Source of the DNA: Phytopseudomonas dryadis
GTDB lineage: Bacteria > Pseudomonadota > Gammaproteobacteria > Pseudomonadales > Pseudomonadaceae
DNA: 64,000 nucleotides
Assembly (NCBI RefSeq): GCF_004327355.1
Contig: NZ_QJUM01000010.1
Coordinates: 62,001-126,000 of the forward strand
Reading direction: 5' to 3'
Shown here: piece by piece, positions 1-8,190 of the stretch
Layout: each line of letters opens with the position of its first letter
Position numbering within the stretch: the first letter of the stretch is position 1
Translations under genes and position numbers: made by a program
The notes under the pieces: generated by a model
Databases searched by the model: none
Told to the model about the DNA's origin: nothing
The model's input: only the letters and a program-made list of their open reading frames with translations

Positions 1-742
1 CAGTCACTTGTTCTGCGCGAGACGCCAGACGATCCTCGCCGTGCCCAAGGTAGGCCTGCCGCGCTTCAAGCAGTACGGATCGATGCTCCAAAGGCAGGCG
101 TTCAATCACCCAGTCGGCTGCGACATCCTTCGGCACAAGCTTTCCGGTTGCCGCGCTATACCAGATGCGGGCCAGGGTCAGCATTACATTGCGCTCATCA
201 TTTGCCCAGTCTGGCGGCGAGTTCCACAGCTTCAGGGTGTCGGATAGAACCCGGCGCAGATCGCCATCAGGAACTGGCTCGAAAAAGTCCGCCGCTGGCG
301 GACCTGCCAAGGCAATGCTCCTTTGCCTCACCTGGGTGAGCAGGATCGCCAGATCCGCATCGATCACGGCCGGCTCAAAGATGCCGGCAAGAATGTCCTC
401 GCGCAGCCATTCGCCGAACTGCAGAGCCCGCATGGCCGGGTAACGCCACGGCACAACGTCATTGCGCACGACAACGGTGACTTCCAGGGCGCGAAGCACT
501 TTGCTTCGACCAGGCGGCGCGGAGACGCCCAGCAGATCGACCAGCAAAGCTTGCCCTATGGCCGGATCGGGTCGCGCAGCTACCGTAACAAGCAAATCGA
601 TGTCGCTATAGGGCTTGAGGCCACCCTCCAGCGCGGAACCGTACAGATGTACGGCCAGCAGTGTCGATGCCAGATGGCACTCGATGAGACGGAGCGCTTG
701 TGACAGCTGCGCCGATATTTCAGCAGGTACGGGGTCAGTCAT
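1..742 (-). CDS. Aminoglycoside 3''-nucleotidyltransferase, AadA/ANT(3'')-I family (3' end outside window)
   Basis: Reading leftwards from ATG at 742, the frame stays open to the window edge, about 247 residues, against about 262 for AadA. The nucleotidyltransferase core LYGSALEGGLKPYSDIDLLV (about residues 34-53) has the GS and D-x-D metal and nucleotide residues. The late segments LWNSPPDWANDERNV and ARQAYLGHGEDRLASRA match the AadA C-terminal half. The family transfers AMP to the 3''-OH of streptomycin and the 9-OH of spectinomycin. By eye it is clearly AadA-like but diverged from integron cassettes, and no attC site or integrase is visible. It may be a chromosomal homologue; actual resistance is inferred. 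Confidence 0.85.
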   Translation of the reverse strand, partial: MTDPVPAEISAQLSQALRLIECHLASTLLAVHLYGSALEGGLKPYSDIDLLVTVAARPDPAIGQALLVDLLGVSAPPGRSKVLRALEVTVVVRNDVVPWRYPAMRALQFGEWLREDILAGIFEPAVIDADLAILLTQVRQRSIALAGPPAADFFEPVPDGDLRRVLSDTLKLWNSPPDWANDERNVMLTLARIWYSAATGKLVPKDVAADWVIERLPLEHRSVLLEARQAYLGHGEDRLASRAEQVT

Positions 743-939
743 GCTGTCTGACGCTTGAATGGACTGTCATACGGCACGGATGATATGGCTGTTGCAGCGA
801 GTCTGGCATTACGCTCATGTTCCGATGCCGAGGTAGCCCGACAAGAAGGGGACGGCTTTATTTATCGAGGCACCTTCCCGGCAATATACATCTGTCCTCT
901 TTTCTTGCCGTCGCGCCTCTCTTTTCGCTCTCGACAGGC

Positions 940-1620
940 TCACGGCCAGCGTTCGATCCGATGGCGTTCCCCGCTCGTCTGCACGTCGGCATAGGACAGG
1001 CTGCGACAACGACGGGCGTCAGCCTCGCTCACGGGCGACTCGAGTGGCGGTTGGCGATAGAAGTGCAGGCCCGCCACCTTGAACCTGTATTCAACCTCGC
1101 ATTCCACCCAGGCACAGCGTTCGGGCAGGTGCTCATAGCCACAGCCCAGAGCGGACTTCACCGGGAATATCTGAAATCGCCGAATCGAGCCGAAGAAACC
1201 GATGTAGCCATCCTGCTGATACTCGGTCAAGGGCTGCCGAGGTGTCGACGAATTGAAGCGCAGCTTGATACCCCGCTCCTCATAGCTCACCAGCGACTGG
1301 TCATAGGCGATGCCGGGCGTCACCGGATAACGAACGACGAACAGGAAGATGACGAGCATCAGGCCACACCAGATCGATACCGCCCAGCCCCAGCGAGCAC
1401 CCGATGTCGAGGCCGGCCAGATTTTTTCCACGATCAACCGGGTGGCCAGGCTGGTCGCCGCAGTGAGGCCAAAGGCCCAAACCGGCAAGTAAAACACGAC
1501 GTTGCCCAACCCCCACCAGTTCTGATGCCCTGTCACCGCCAGAAGCCCCGCCGTGGCGGCGGCGATTGCCCCAACCAACGAGAGAACGATCAAGTCCCAC
1601 CGTCTTTCTGCGTTCGCCAC
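940..1620 (-). CDS. Orphan membrane protein, unknown function
   Basis: A 226-residue protein. I place the start at GTG 1620 because a good ribosome binding site (GGAG, six bases upstream) precedes it. Three hydrophobic segments (about residues 9-30, 38-60 and 78-96) are followed by a soluble C-terminal half with several cysteines (GCGYEHLPERCAWVECEVEY). The topology suggests three membrane spans and a periplasmic or cytosolic tail. I do not recognise the family. It lies downstream of tadA on the same strand, but over 230 bases away, so it is probably a separate unit. Confidence 0.6.
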   Translation of the reverse strand: MANAERRWDLIVLSLVGAIAAATAGLLAVTGHQNWWGLGNVVFYLPVWAFGLTAATSLATRLIVEKIWPASTSGARWGWAVSIWCGLMLVIFLFVVRYPVTPGIAYDQSLVSYEERGIKLRFNSSTPRQPLTEYQQDGYIGFFGSIRRFQIFPVKSALGCGYEHLPERCAWVECEVEYRFKVAGLHFYRQPPLESPVSEADARRCRSLSYADVQTSGERHRIERWP

Positions 1621-1854
1621 ACCCTACTCCTTTGATAAAAAATCCAGACCCCGAGCCTGCCACCCTGCCGACATACGGGACGCTATCGTTGCGGGCAGGC
1701 TCGACAACGATAGCGCGGTTGACACGGCACAAGAATCAATCGGCTATCGGCTCACGAAAAAAACGAAAAACGTATTCAGGCTGGATCAGCAAGGCAACGG
1801 AGTAACAGCCAGACACGCCAAACCTCGGACGCCATTAACGGACACCAGCGTGCT

Positions 1855-2331
1855 TTAACCCCGCCGCGCCTTGAAAAACGCCTTCAACACCGCCCCACAC
1901 TCCTGCGCCAGCACTCCACCCTCGACCAGTACCCGATGGTTGAGAAAGCCCTGCTCGAAAAACTGCCCACGGCTCACCGCCATGCCCGCCCGTGGTTCGC
2001 TGGCGCCGAAGACCACGCGCTGCACGCGCGAGTGGACGATCAGTCCGGCACACATGGCGCAGGGTTCCAGGGTCACGTACAGAGTACTGCCGGGCAGGCG
2101 GTAGTTGCTGACGGCCTGGGCGGCGGCGCGGATGGCGACCATTTCGGCGTGGGCGCTGGGGTCGCTGGCAGAGATCGGGCAGTTGAAGCCGCGGCCGATC
2201 ACGCCGCCGCCTTGCACCAGCACGGCGCCGACCGGTACTTCGCCGCGGGCAGCGCCTTCGGCGGCGAGTTGCAGGGCTTCGCGCATGAAGCGTTCGTCCT
2301 GGCTGCGGTCGATGATCAACGGGGCTCTCAT
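1855..2331 (-). CDS. tadA: tRNA-specific adenosine deaminase TadA
   Basis: A 158-residue cytidine-deaminase-fold enzyme that converts wobble adenosine-34 to inosine in tRNA-Arg(ACG). The zinc and catalytic residues are plain: HAE in SAHAEMVAIRAA (about residue 62) and PCAMC in TLEPCAMCAGL (about 90). I chose ATG 2331, giving MRAPLIIDRSQDE, rather than upstream in-frame starts because it matches the family's usual length and leaves one base after the stop of the multicopper oxidase. The two genes are therefore very likely cotranscribed. As I recall, the same pair sits beside guaBA in P. aeruginosa. Confidence 0.95.
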   Translation of the reverse strand: MRAPLIIDRSQDERFMREALQLAAEGAARGEVPVGAVLVQGGGVIGRGFNCPISASDPSAHAEMVAIRAAAQAVSNYRLPGSTLYVTLEPCAMCAGLIVHSRVQRVVFGASEPRAGMAVSRGQFFEQGFLNHRVLVEGGVLAQECGAVLKAFFKARRG

Positions 2332-2332
2332 G

Positions 2333-3706
2333 TCAGGCGATCTCGATGGCGGCCATGAGGCCGGTTTCCATATGGTCGATGACATGGCAGTGGAACATCC
2401 ACACGCCGGGGTTATCGGCGACGAAGGCGATGCGCGCGGTTTCGTTCTTGCCGAGCAGGAAGGTGTCGGTGTAGTAGGGCTCGATCTTGCGCCGGTTGGA
2501 GTCCAGCACCTTGAAGATCAGCCCGTGCAGGTGGATCGGGTGCTGGTACTGGGCCAGGTTGCGCAGCACGAGGATGTAGTGGCCGTCCTTCTCCAGGCGG
2601 GCGATGGGGCGATCGGCGCAGGTCTTGTCGTTGATGTCCCAGGCCTGGCCGTTGATCTGCCAGTACTTGTAGCGGCCAGCCGCTTCGTCTGCGGGGGATG
2701 CCAGCGCGGCCGCCCACTCGAAGTTGAAGCGCAGGGTTTCGGCGCGCGCCAGGTCCGGCTCGGCCACCGGATTGGGCGGCAGTGCTGGCGGCCACTCACC
2801 CGCCGGCTCGCCGCTGGCCACCGACTTGAGGGTGGCCAGGCGCAACGGGCCATTGCGCAGCGACAGTTCGCTACCGGCCTCCGGCACCTTGAGCGCCAGG
2901 TCGATGCGCATGCCCGGTCCCAGCCAGTATTCCTTGCCCAGCGGACGCGGCTGGATCGGGTTGCCGTCCAGCGCATAGATGCGTGCATCGCCCTTGGGCA
3001 GGTTGAGGCGGTAGGTGATGGTGTTGTCGACGTTGAGCAGGCGCAGGCGCACCACCTGGCCGGCGGGCAACTCCAGAGCCGGCAGCGATACGCCATTGAT
3101 GGTCGACAGGCGACCACGGGTGCCCTCGCGGGCCGCCTCGCGGGGCACGCTGAACTCAGTGAAGGCGCCCTGCTCGTCCAGGTGCCAGCTCTTCAGGCAC
3201 AGGGTGCGCTCATGCAGGAAACCGGTCGGCTCGCGTTCCTCGACGATCAGCGGACCGACCAGGCCACGGCCCAGTTGCACCGAGCTCGACTCGTGGGGGT
3301 GGTACCAGTAGCTGCCGGCATCCGGGGTGACGAAACGGTAGTCGAAATACTCGCCCGGCAGCACCGGCAACTGCGACACATAGGGCACGCCGTCCATTTC
3401 CAGTGGCAGGCGGATGCCGTGCCAGTGGATGGTGGTCGGTTCGGGCAGGTGGTTGATGAAACGCACCCGCAGCTCGTCGCCCTGCCGGCAACGCAGCTCG
3501 ACGCCCGGCGCCTGGCCGCCATAGGCCCAGGCCGGGGTGACATGGCCGGCAACCAGTTCGACATCCTGGGGCGCGGCGATCAGCTCGTAATCGTGGGTCT
3601 TGCGGTCGAACGGACGACCGAGCCAGTAGCGGGCGCCACCAGCCCCCAGGCCAACGATGCCAAGACCGACCAGACCGCCCAGTACCTGCCTGCGGGTGAA
3701 ACTCAT
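2333..3706 (-). CDS. Tat-exported multicopper oxidase
   Basis: A 457-residue three-cupredoxin oxidase. The N-terminus TRRQVLGGLVGLGIVGLGAG is a twin-arginine signal, so the protein is folded before export to the periplasm. All four copper-binding blocks are present: HWHGIRL (about residue 94), YHPHESS (about 136), HPIHLHGL (about 395) and HCHVIDHMETGLM (near the C-terminus, with the T1 Cys-His). This group (CueO/laccase-like) oxidises Cu(I), Fe(II) or phenols using oxygen. No methionine-rich CueO insert is obvious, so a copper-detoxification role is uncertain. It stands one base upstream of tadA. Confidence 0.92.
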   Translation of the reverse strand: MSFTRRQVLGGLVGLGIVGLGAGGARYWLGRPFDRKTHDYELIAAPQDVELVAGHVTPAWAYGGQAPGVELRCRQGDELRVRFINHLPEPTTIHWHGIRLPLEMDGVPYVSQLPVLPGEYFDYRFVTPDAGSYWYHPHESSSVQLGRGLVGPLIVEEREPTGFLHERTLCLKSWHLDEQGAFTEFSVPREAAREGTRGRLSTINGVSLPALELPAGQVVRLRLLNVDNTITYRLNLPKGDARIYALDGNPIQPRPLGKEYWLGPGMRIDLALKVPEAGSELSLRNGPLRLATLKSVASGEPAGEWPPALPPNPVAEPDLARAETLRFNFEWAAALASPADEAAGRYKYWQINGQAWDINDKTCADRPIARLEKDGHYILVLRNLAQYQHPIHLHGLIFKVLDSNRRKIEPYYTDTFLLGKNETARIAFVADNPGVWMFHCHVIDHMETGLMAAIEIA

Positions 3707-3829
3707 GAAGCCTGCTCCTGAAGCGGGACTGCGGTGACGCTAATCAGGTGTGATCCGAAACGCCTCTACGGGCGCTGAAGAGGTGTGAACGATACACCTT
3801 GAATGCAGGGGCGTTAAGGGCTGCAGTTG

Positions 3830-4062
3830 CGCCGTAGGGTGGACGACACTTCACCCACGCGGCCCCATCCACCCTACAGGGTACGGCTTGTCCCGTAGCC
3901 TGGCGTTGAGCGCGGCGATACCCAGGAGGGTGCGGTTTCCCGGGTGTCGCTGCGCTCGACCCGGGCTACGCAAGGCGAAGTCGTTCGCCTCGCAGCATGG
4001 CAAGGATGATTGCGTAGCCTGTCGAGACGTTCGGCGGATTACACCTGCGCCTGATCCGCCCT
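3830..4062. repeat. Intergenic stretch with degenerate REP-like hairpins
   Basis: The 570-base gap between the oxidase and the iron-transport permease holds no credible gene. It contains GTAGGGTGGA (3835-3844) facing TCCACCCTAC (3869-3878), and a CCCGGGTGTCGCTGCGCTCGA / CCCGGGCTACG unit (3938-3969). Both look like short palindromic Pseudomonas repeats. The larger dispersed repeat begins at 4063. Confidence 0.5.
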
Positions 4063-4244
4063 ACACGGGATCCAGCAATAAGCGCGTAGAACTGCCACAT
4101 TTGTGTGGGAGCCGCGACCTCGCGGCGAATCGTGGGCATACCGCGATTTCTGCGGCATGCCCACCATCGCATCGCGCCGAGGGCGACGCTCCTATTGGTC
4201 AACCCTGATCCAGAAAGGGCTCTTGCAGGCCAAGGATCAAGACG
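4063..4244. repeat. Dispersed 180-bp repeat with large REP-like hairpin, copy A
   Basis: The core inverted repeat runs from GTGGGAGC (4105) to GCTCCTAT (4195), with an inner pair CGTGGGCAT / ATGCCCACC. Both flanks also match the copy at 42455-42635, for example CAGCAATAAGCG on the left and GGCTCTTGCAGGCCA on the right. A third copy of the hairpin core is at 32841-32929. The position just after the permease stop would also let it act as a transcription barrier; that role is inferred. Confidence 0.75.
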
Positions 4245-4274
4245 GTATCTCGGATCAGATGTACCTCACAGCCG

Positions 4275-5849
4275 TTACGTACGCCGGTAGGCGCGCGTAG
4301 TCAGCAGATAAACCGGCAAACCGGAAACCAGCACGATCAGTGCGGCATAGGGCGCCGCGCCGGCATATTCCAGGTTGCCCGTATGCGACCAGACCTTGGT
4401 CGCCAGGGTCTCCAGGCCGGTCGGACCGAGGATCAGGGTCGCGGTCAGCTCCTTCATGCAGTCGAGAAACACCAGTACGAAGCCAGCGCCGATGGCCGGG
4501 AAGATGATCGGCAAGGTCACCCTGAGAAAGGTCGCGATCGGCGTATGCCCCAAGGTGCGGGCCGCCTCTTCCAGCTGCGGGGAAGCCTTCTCCAGGGCCA
4601 CGCGGATCGGCCCCTGGGCCATCGGCATGAACAGCAAGGCATAGGCCACCAGCAACAGGATGCTGGTCTGGTATAGCGCGGGCACGTAGCCGAGGGCGAA
4701 GAACACCAGCGACAGGGCGATCACCAGCCCCGGCAAGGCGTGCAGCAGGTAGGGCAGGCGATCCGCCAGCTCCGCCATGCGCCCGTAATAACGCACCACC
4801 ACCAGGCACACCGGCAGCGCCAGCAGGCAACTGAGCAAGGCGCCGCCGAAGGAGTAGGACAGCGACGACCACAGCGTCTGCGCGATCTCCATTGCCGGGA
4901 AGCTGGCCGAACTGCCTTCGACGATCCAGAACCCGAGCATGGTCAGTGGCACGCCGCAACCAATGGCGACCAGCGCCAGCATCAGCACTTGCGCCAGCAC
5001 ACCCCAGCGGCCCAGGCGCAACGGCGCCGCACTGCGCGCCACGCCCTGCCCCGTGCGCGCATAGCCACGCCCGCGCAGACGGAACTCGCCCCACAGCAGG
5101 ATCATGCACAGCGCCAGCAGCAAGGCCGAGAGCATGGCCGCATTGCTGCCGCTGAACTCCAGCTCGAACTGCTGGTAGATGGCGGTGGTGAAGGTCTGGT
5201 AACGCATGATCGACGGCGCGCCGAACTCGACCAGCATGTGCACCGCCACCAGCAGGCTGGTGGCCATCAGCACCGGACGCAGCAGCGGCAACGTGACCCG
5301 CCAGAACACCTGGCGCCGGCTGCAGCCGAGCATCCGCGCCGACTCCTCCAGCGCAGGGTCGAGGTTGCGCAGCACCGCGACCACCGGCAGGTAGATCAGC
5401 GGGTATTTCGACAGGATCATCACCAGCACCGTGCCGCCCAGGCCCTCGAACAGCGGGCTGATCGACACCCAGGTGAAGCCGCTGACGAACGACGGAATGG
5501 CGAACGGCAGGCACAGCAGCACGTTCCAGTGGCGGCGCCAGCGCAGGTCGCTGCGCTCCACCAGCCAGGCCAGGGCCAGGCCGATCAGCGCGCAACCCAG
5601 GGTCACCAGCACCATCAGCTTCAGGGTGTTGGCCAGCAGGCCGAACACGAAGGGCCGCCAGAGCAGCGCAAAGGCCTCCTGCAGACCGGTCTGCGCCGCG
5701 CGGGCGACGACGAAGAACAGCGGCAAGGCGGCGAGCAGCAGCAACGCCAGGACCGGGATCTGCAGCCAGATCGGTGGTGCCTTGCGCCGCCGCGTGGTGA
5801 CGGTTACCGGGGGTAGCGGCAGTTCGGGGTTTACCGCCTGGGGCCGCAT
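4275..5849 (-). CDS. Ferric iron ABC transporter permease, FbpB/HitB type
   Basis: A 524-residue double-length permease with about twelve hydrophobic segments. Two EAA loops are visible: EESARMLGCSRRQVFWRV in the first half and EEAARTLGHTPIATFLRV in the second. Such fused permeases (FbpB, SfuB, HitB) carry ferric iron across the inner membrane when paired with a ferric-binding protein and an ATPase. It starts two bases after the stop of the binding-protein gene, so the two form an operon. No ATP-binding subunit gene adjoins, so the ATPase must come from elsewhere in the genome. Confidence 0.9.
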   Translation of the reverse strand: MRPQAVNPELPLPPVTVTTRRRKAPPIWLQIPVLALLLLAALPLFFVVARAAQTGLQEAFALLWRPFVFGLLANTLKLMVLVTLGCALIGLALAWLVERSDLRWRRHWNVLLCLPFAIPSFVSGFTWVSISPLFEGLGGTVLVMILSKYPLIYLPVVAVLRNLDPALEESARMLGCSRRQVFWRVTLPLLRPVLMATSLLVAVHMLVEFGAPSIMRYQTFTTAIYQQFELEFSGSNAAMLSALLLALCMILLWGEFRLRGRGYARTGQGVARSAAPLRLGRWGVLAQVLMLALVAIGCGVPLTMLGFWIVEGSSASFPAMEIAQTLWSSLSYSFGGALLSCLLALPVCLVVVRYYGRMAELADRLPYLLHALPGLVIALSLVFFALGYVPALYQTSILLLVAYALLFMPMAQGPIRVALEKASPQLEEAARTLGHTPIATFLRVTLPIIFPAIGAGFVLVFLDCMKELTATLILGPTGLETLATKVWSHTGNLEYAGAAPYAALIVLVSGLPVYLLTTRAYRRT

Positions 5850-5851
5850 GG

Positions 5852-6871
5852 TCAGTTCATTCCGACTTCGCGTTGCAGCTCCAGCGCATCCTCGGCCAGG
5901 CCGATCTGCGCCGCGGTGATCGCCGGCGGCTTGAGCTGGTCATAGGGCTTGAGCAGCGGGTCGGCCGCAACCTTGGGGTTGACCGGGTACTCGGCGGATT
6001 TGCTCAGCACGGCCTGCTGCCCTTCTTCGCTGATCATGAAGGCAAGGAACTGCTGGGCTTCTCGCGGATGCTTGCTGGCCTTGACCACGGCGGCGCCGGA
6101 CACGCTGGAAAGGCCACCGGCATCGCCATCGGCGAAGTAGTGCAGCCTGGACTTCAGTTCGCCCTTCTCTTTCTTCAGCGCCGTCCAGTAGTAGCTGTTC
6201 ACCAGTGCGGCACCGACTTCGCCGTTCTCCACCGCCTTCATCGCGATGACGTTGTTGGTGTAGGTGGCGCCGAACGCCTTGAGGCCGGTCAGCCATTCCT
6301 CGGCAGCCTCGCGGCCATCGAGGCGGATCACCGCGGCCGTCTGCCCGAGGAATTCACCGCTGCTCGGCACGAAGGCGATCTTGCCCGCCCACTCCGGGTC
6401 GGCCACTTCCAGCACGCTTTTCGGCAGTTCGGCCTCGCTGACCAGATCCGGGTTGTAGGCCAGCACGCGCACGCGCGAGGTGATGCCGATCCAGTTGCCG
6501 TTGTCGTCGGAGAACTTCGCGTCGATCTGCGCCAGCGTGCTCTCGTCCACCTTGGCCAGCAGGCCCTGGCTGCCCAGCTTGATCAGCGGCGGTGCTTCTT
6601 CGGTGTAGATGATGTCCGCCGGCGAGCGCTCGCCCTCCTCGGCGATCTGATTGGCCAACTGGCCGCCACCGCCCTTGCGGATCAGCACCCTGATGCCGGT
6701 CTTCTTCTCGAAGGCCTCGGCCACGGCCTTGCCGGTGGCCTCATGCTGGCCGTTGTACAGCGTCAGGGTCACCGGATCATCGGCGCGTGCGCCGCAGGCC
6801 AGCAGCAGGCCGCAAGACAGAACAGCGGCGCCGACCGCGCGCGCCAGACCGGTTACTCGATGTGCCGACAT
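5852..6871 (-). CDS. Periplasmic ferric iron-binding protein, FbpA/HitA type
   Basis: A 339-residue solute-binding protein. ATG 6871 gives a classical signal peptide ending ACGARA, followed by the FbpA-like opening DDPVTLTLYNGQHEATGKAV. The late segment LVNSYYWTALKKEKGE carries the paired tyrosines that coordinate Fe(III) in FbpA. An AGGAAAG ribosome binding site precedes this start; the longer upstream reading lacks a signal sequence. It captures ferric iron in the periplasm and hands it to the permease encoded directly downstream. Iron regulation is likely but only weakly supported by the upstream sequence. Confidence 0.92.
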   Translation of the reverse strand: MSAHRVTGLARAVGAAVLSCGLLLACGARADDPVTLTLYNGQHEATGKAVAEAFEKKTGIRVLIRKGGGGQLANQIAEEGERSPADIIYTEEAPPLIKLGSQGLLAKVDESTLAQIDAKFSDDNGNWIGITSRVRVLAYNPDLVSEAELPKSVLEVADPEWAGKIAFVPSSGEFLGQTAAVIRLDGREAAEEWLTGLKAFGATYTNNVIAMKAVENGEVGAALVNSYYWTALKKEKGELKSRLHYFADGDAGGLSSVSGAAVVKASKHPREAQQFLAFMISEEGQQAVLSKSAEYPVNPKVAADPLLKPYDQLKPPAITAAQIGLAEDALELQREVGMN

Positions 6872-6979
6872 AAACCACTTTCCTCTGAAACGAAAAAGTC
6901 GCCGGGAGCGCTGTCTGTCGTCGCTCGCGACGGCCCCCGGGTGGCCGCCAGGGATGGCGGTCACAAAAAGTTACAGGTG

Positions 6980-7010
6980 ATTATACGGGCCAATTGCGCA
7001 TTGTTCTCAA
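6980..7010 (-). promoter_or_regulatory. Probable promoter of the iron-transport operon, with weak Fur-like palindrome
   Basis: Read on the minus strand, TTGAGA (7010-7005) is followed after 19 bases by a perfect TATAAT (6985-6980). The spacer contains the short inverted repeat CAAT-GCGCA-ATTG. About half of the 19-bp Fur consensus matches across it, so Fur control is plausible on biological grounds but not shown by sequence. Confidence 0.45.
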
Positions 7011-7059
7011 AAACTCGTCGAGCGCAGCGAAATGCCTCCGCTCACGGGCGCCGAGCCTC

Positions 7060-7194
7060 TCAGCGCCCAGGCCCGTGGTTCTGAATCGCTTCAGGGAACA
7101 TGGTCTGTATCAGGGGGCGAACGATGGGCTGCTTCTTGCCAGTGGCTTTCACCGCCTTGACGAAACCCTCGTTGCCCCAGGCATTGAAGAAGCC
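7060..7194 (-). pseudogene. Relic of a YcaC-like isochorismatase-family hydrolase
   Basis: A minus-strand frame encodes FFNAWGNEGFVKAVKATGKK (about 7132-7191). This closely resembles an internal segment of YcaC-type cysteine hydrolases, whose next residues would be an IIAGVV-type strand. Homology is lost after KQPIV, and the frame ends at 7060. No start codon, Asp/Lys/Cys triad or remainder of the gene is present. Such hydrolases often neighbour pirin genes in Pseudomonas, so a deleted neighbour is likely. Confidence 0.45.
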
Positions 7195-7210
7195 CCGCTA
7201 TCGGGGCTTC
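7189..7210 (-). terminator. Hairpin terminator after the pirin gene
   Basis: GAAGCCCCG (7189-7197) pairs perfectly with CGGGGCTTC (7202-7210) around a four-base loop. It lies just after the pirin stop at 7216. The tract that follows on the minus strand is only weakly T-rich. Confidence 0.55.
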
Positions 7211-7215
7211 CTGAC

Positions 7216-8082
7216 TCAGCGCGCCATGCGGCCGAAGCGGCCACTGTTGAAGTCGGCCATGGCCTGATGGATTTCGCTCTCGCTGTTCATCACGAACGGG
7301 CCGTAGCCCACCACGGGCTCGTCGATCGGCTCGCCGGACAGCCACAGTACGGTTGCATCGCTGCTGGCCTCGAGCTCCACGCCGCTGCCGGCGCGGTCGA
7401 GATGCACCAGTTGCCCTTCACTGGCGACCGCGTTGCCGTTGATCAGCAGCGTGCCGTGCAGCACCACCAGCGCCAGCGTATGGCCGTCCTGCGCCTCGAA
7501 GCGACCCACGCCGCCCTGGCCGAGGCGCACGTCCCATACATCCATCGGCGTGAAGGTGCGCGCCGGGCCGCGATGGCCGTCGAACTCGCCGGCGATCACC
7601 CGTACCCGGCCCACGCCGTCAGGCAGTTCCACCGACGGGATCTGCGCATCCAGCAGGGTCTGGTAGCCCGGCTCGGTCATCTTGTCCTTCGCCGGCAGGT
7701 TGACCCAGAGCTGCACCATCTCGATGGTGCCGCCACGTTCGGTGAAGGCCCGCGAGTGGAACTCCTCGTGCAGGATGCCGCCGCCGGCGGTCATCCACTG
7801 CACGTCGCCGGGGCCGATCAGTCCGCCGGCGCCGGTGGAATCCTTGTGCTCCAGCTCGCCCTGGTAGACGACGGTCACGGTCTCGAAACCGCGGTGCGGA
7901 TGCTGGCCGACGCCGCGCGGGCGCGCGGCCGGCTCGAAGTGCGTGGGCGCCGCGTGGTCGAGCAGCAGGAACGGGCTCAGGTGTTTGCCGAGGCCATCGT
8001 AGCCGAACAGCGAACGCACCGGAAAACCGTCCCCTACCCAATGTGGACGGGGGGCGCTGTAGACACCGAGGATCTTCTTCAT
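7216..8082 (-). CDS. Pirin family protein (bicupin)
   Basis: A 288-residue pirin-like protein. The N-terminal cupin carries the metal ligands in HPHRGFETVTVVYQGELEH and HEEFHS, and the motif GDVQWMTAGGGILHEE is diagnostic. The C-terminal cupin is shorter (SGEPIDEPVVGYGPFVMN). Members bind Fe, Ni or Cu; some oxidise quercetin and others act as redox-sensing co-regulators, so the substrate cannot be assigned. It is transcribed divergently from a LysR regulator 108 bases away, a common pirin arrangement in proteobacteria, and that regulator probably controls it. Confidence 0.9.
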   Translation of the reverse strand: MKKILGVYSAPRPHWVGDGFPVRSLFGYDGLGKHLSPFLLLDHAAPTHFEPAARPRGVGQHPHRGFETVTVVYQGELEHKDSTGAGGLIGPGDVQWMTAGGGILHEEFHSRAFTERGGTIEMVQLWVNLPAKDKMTEPGYQTLLDAQIPSVELPDGVGRVRVIAGEFDGHRGPARTFTPMDVWDVRLGQGGVGRFEAQDGHTLALVVLHGTLLINGNAVASEGQLVHLDRAGSGVELEASSDATVLWLSGEPIDEPVVGYGPFVMNSESEIHQAMADFNSGRFGRMAR

Positions 8083-8190
8083 GCCGATCTCCTGCGTGTG
8101 CCGCGGCGGGATGCGTTGGCGATGGGGAGAGGATAGAAGTGGAACGATAAACCCGGTAGTCGCTATTATTTGGCCTCAGAGTCCTACTGA

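Noticed and set aside
3707-3830. CueR-type copper promoter upstream of the multicopper oxidase
   Set aside because: No long-spacer -35/-10 pair with the CueR palindrome could be seen in this stretch.
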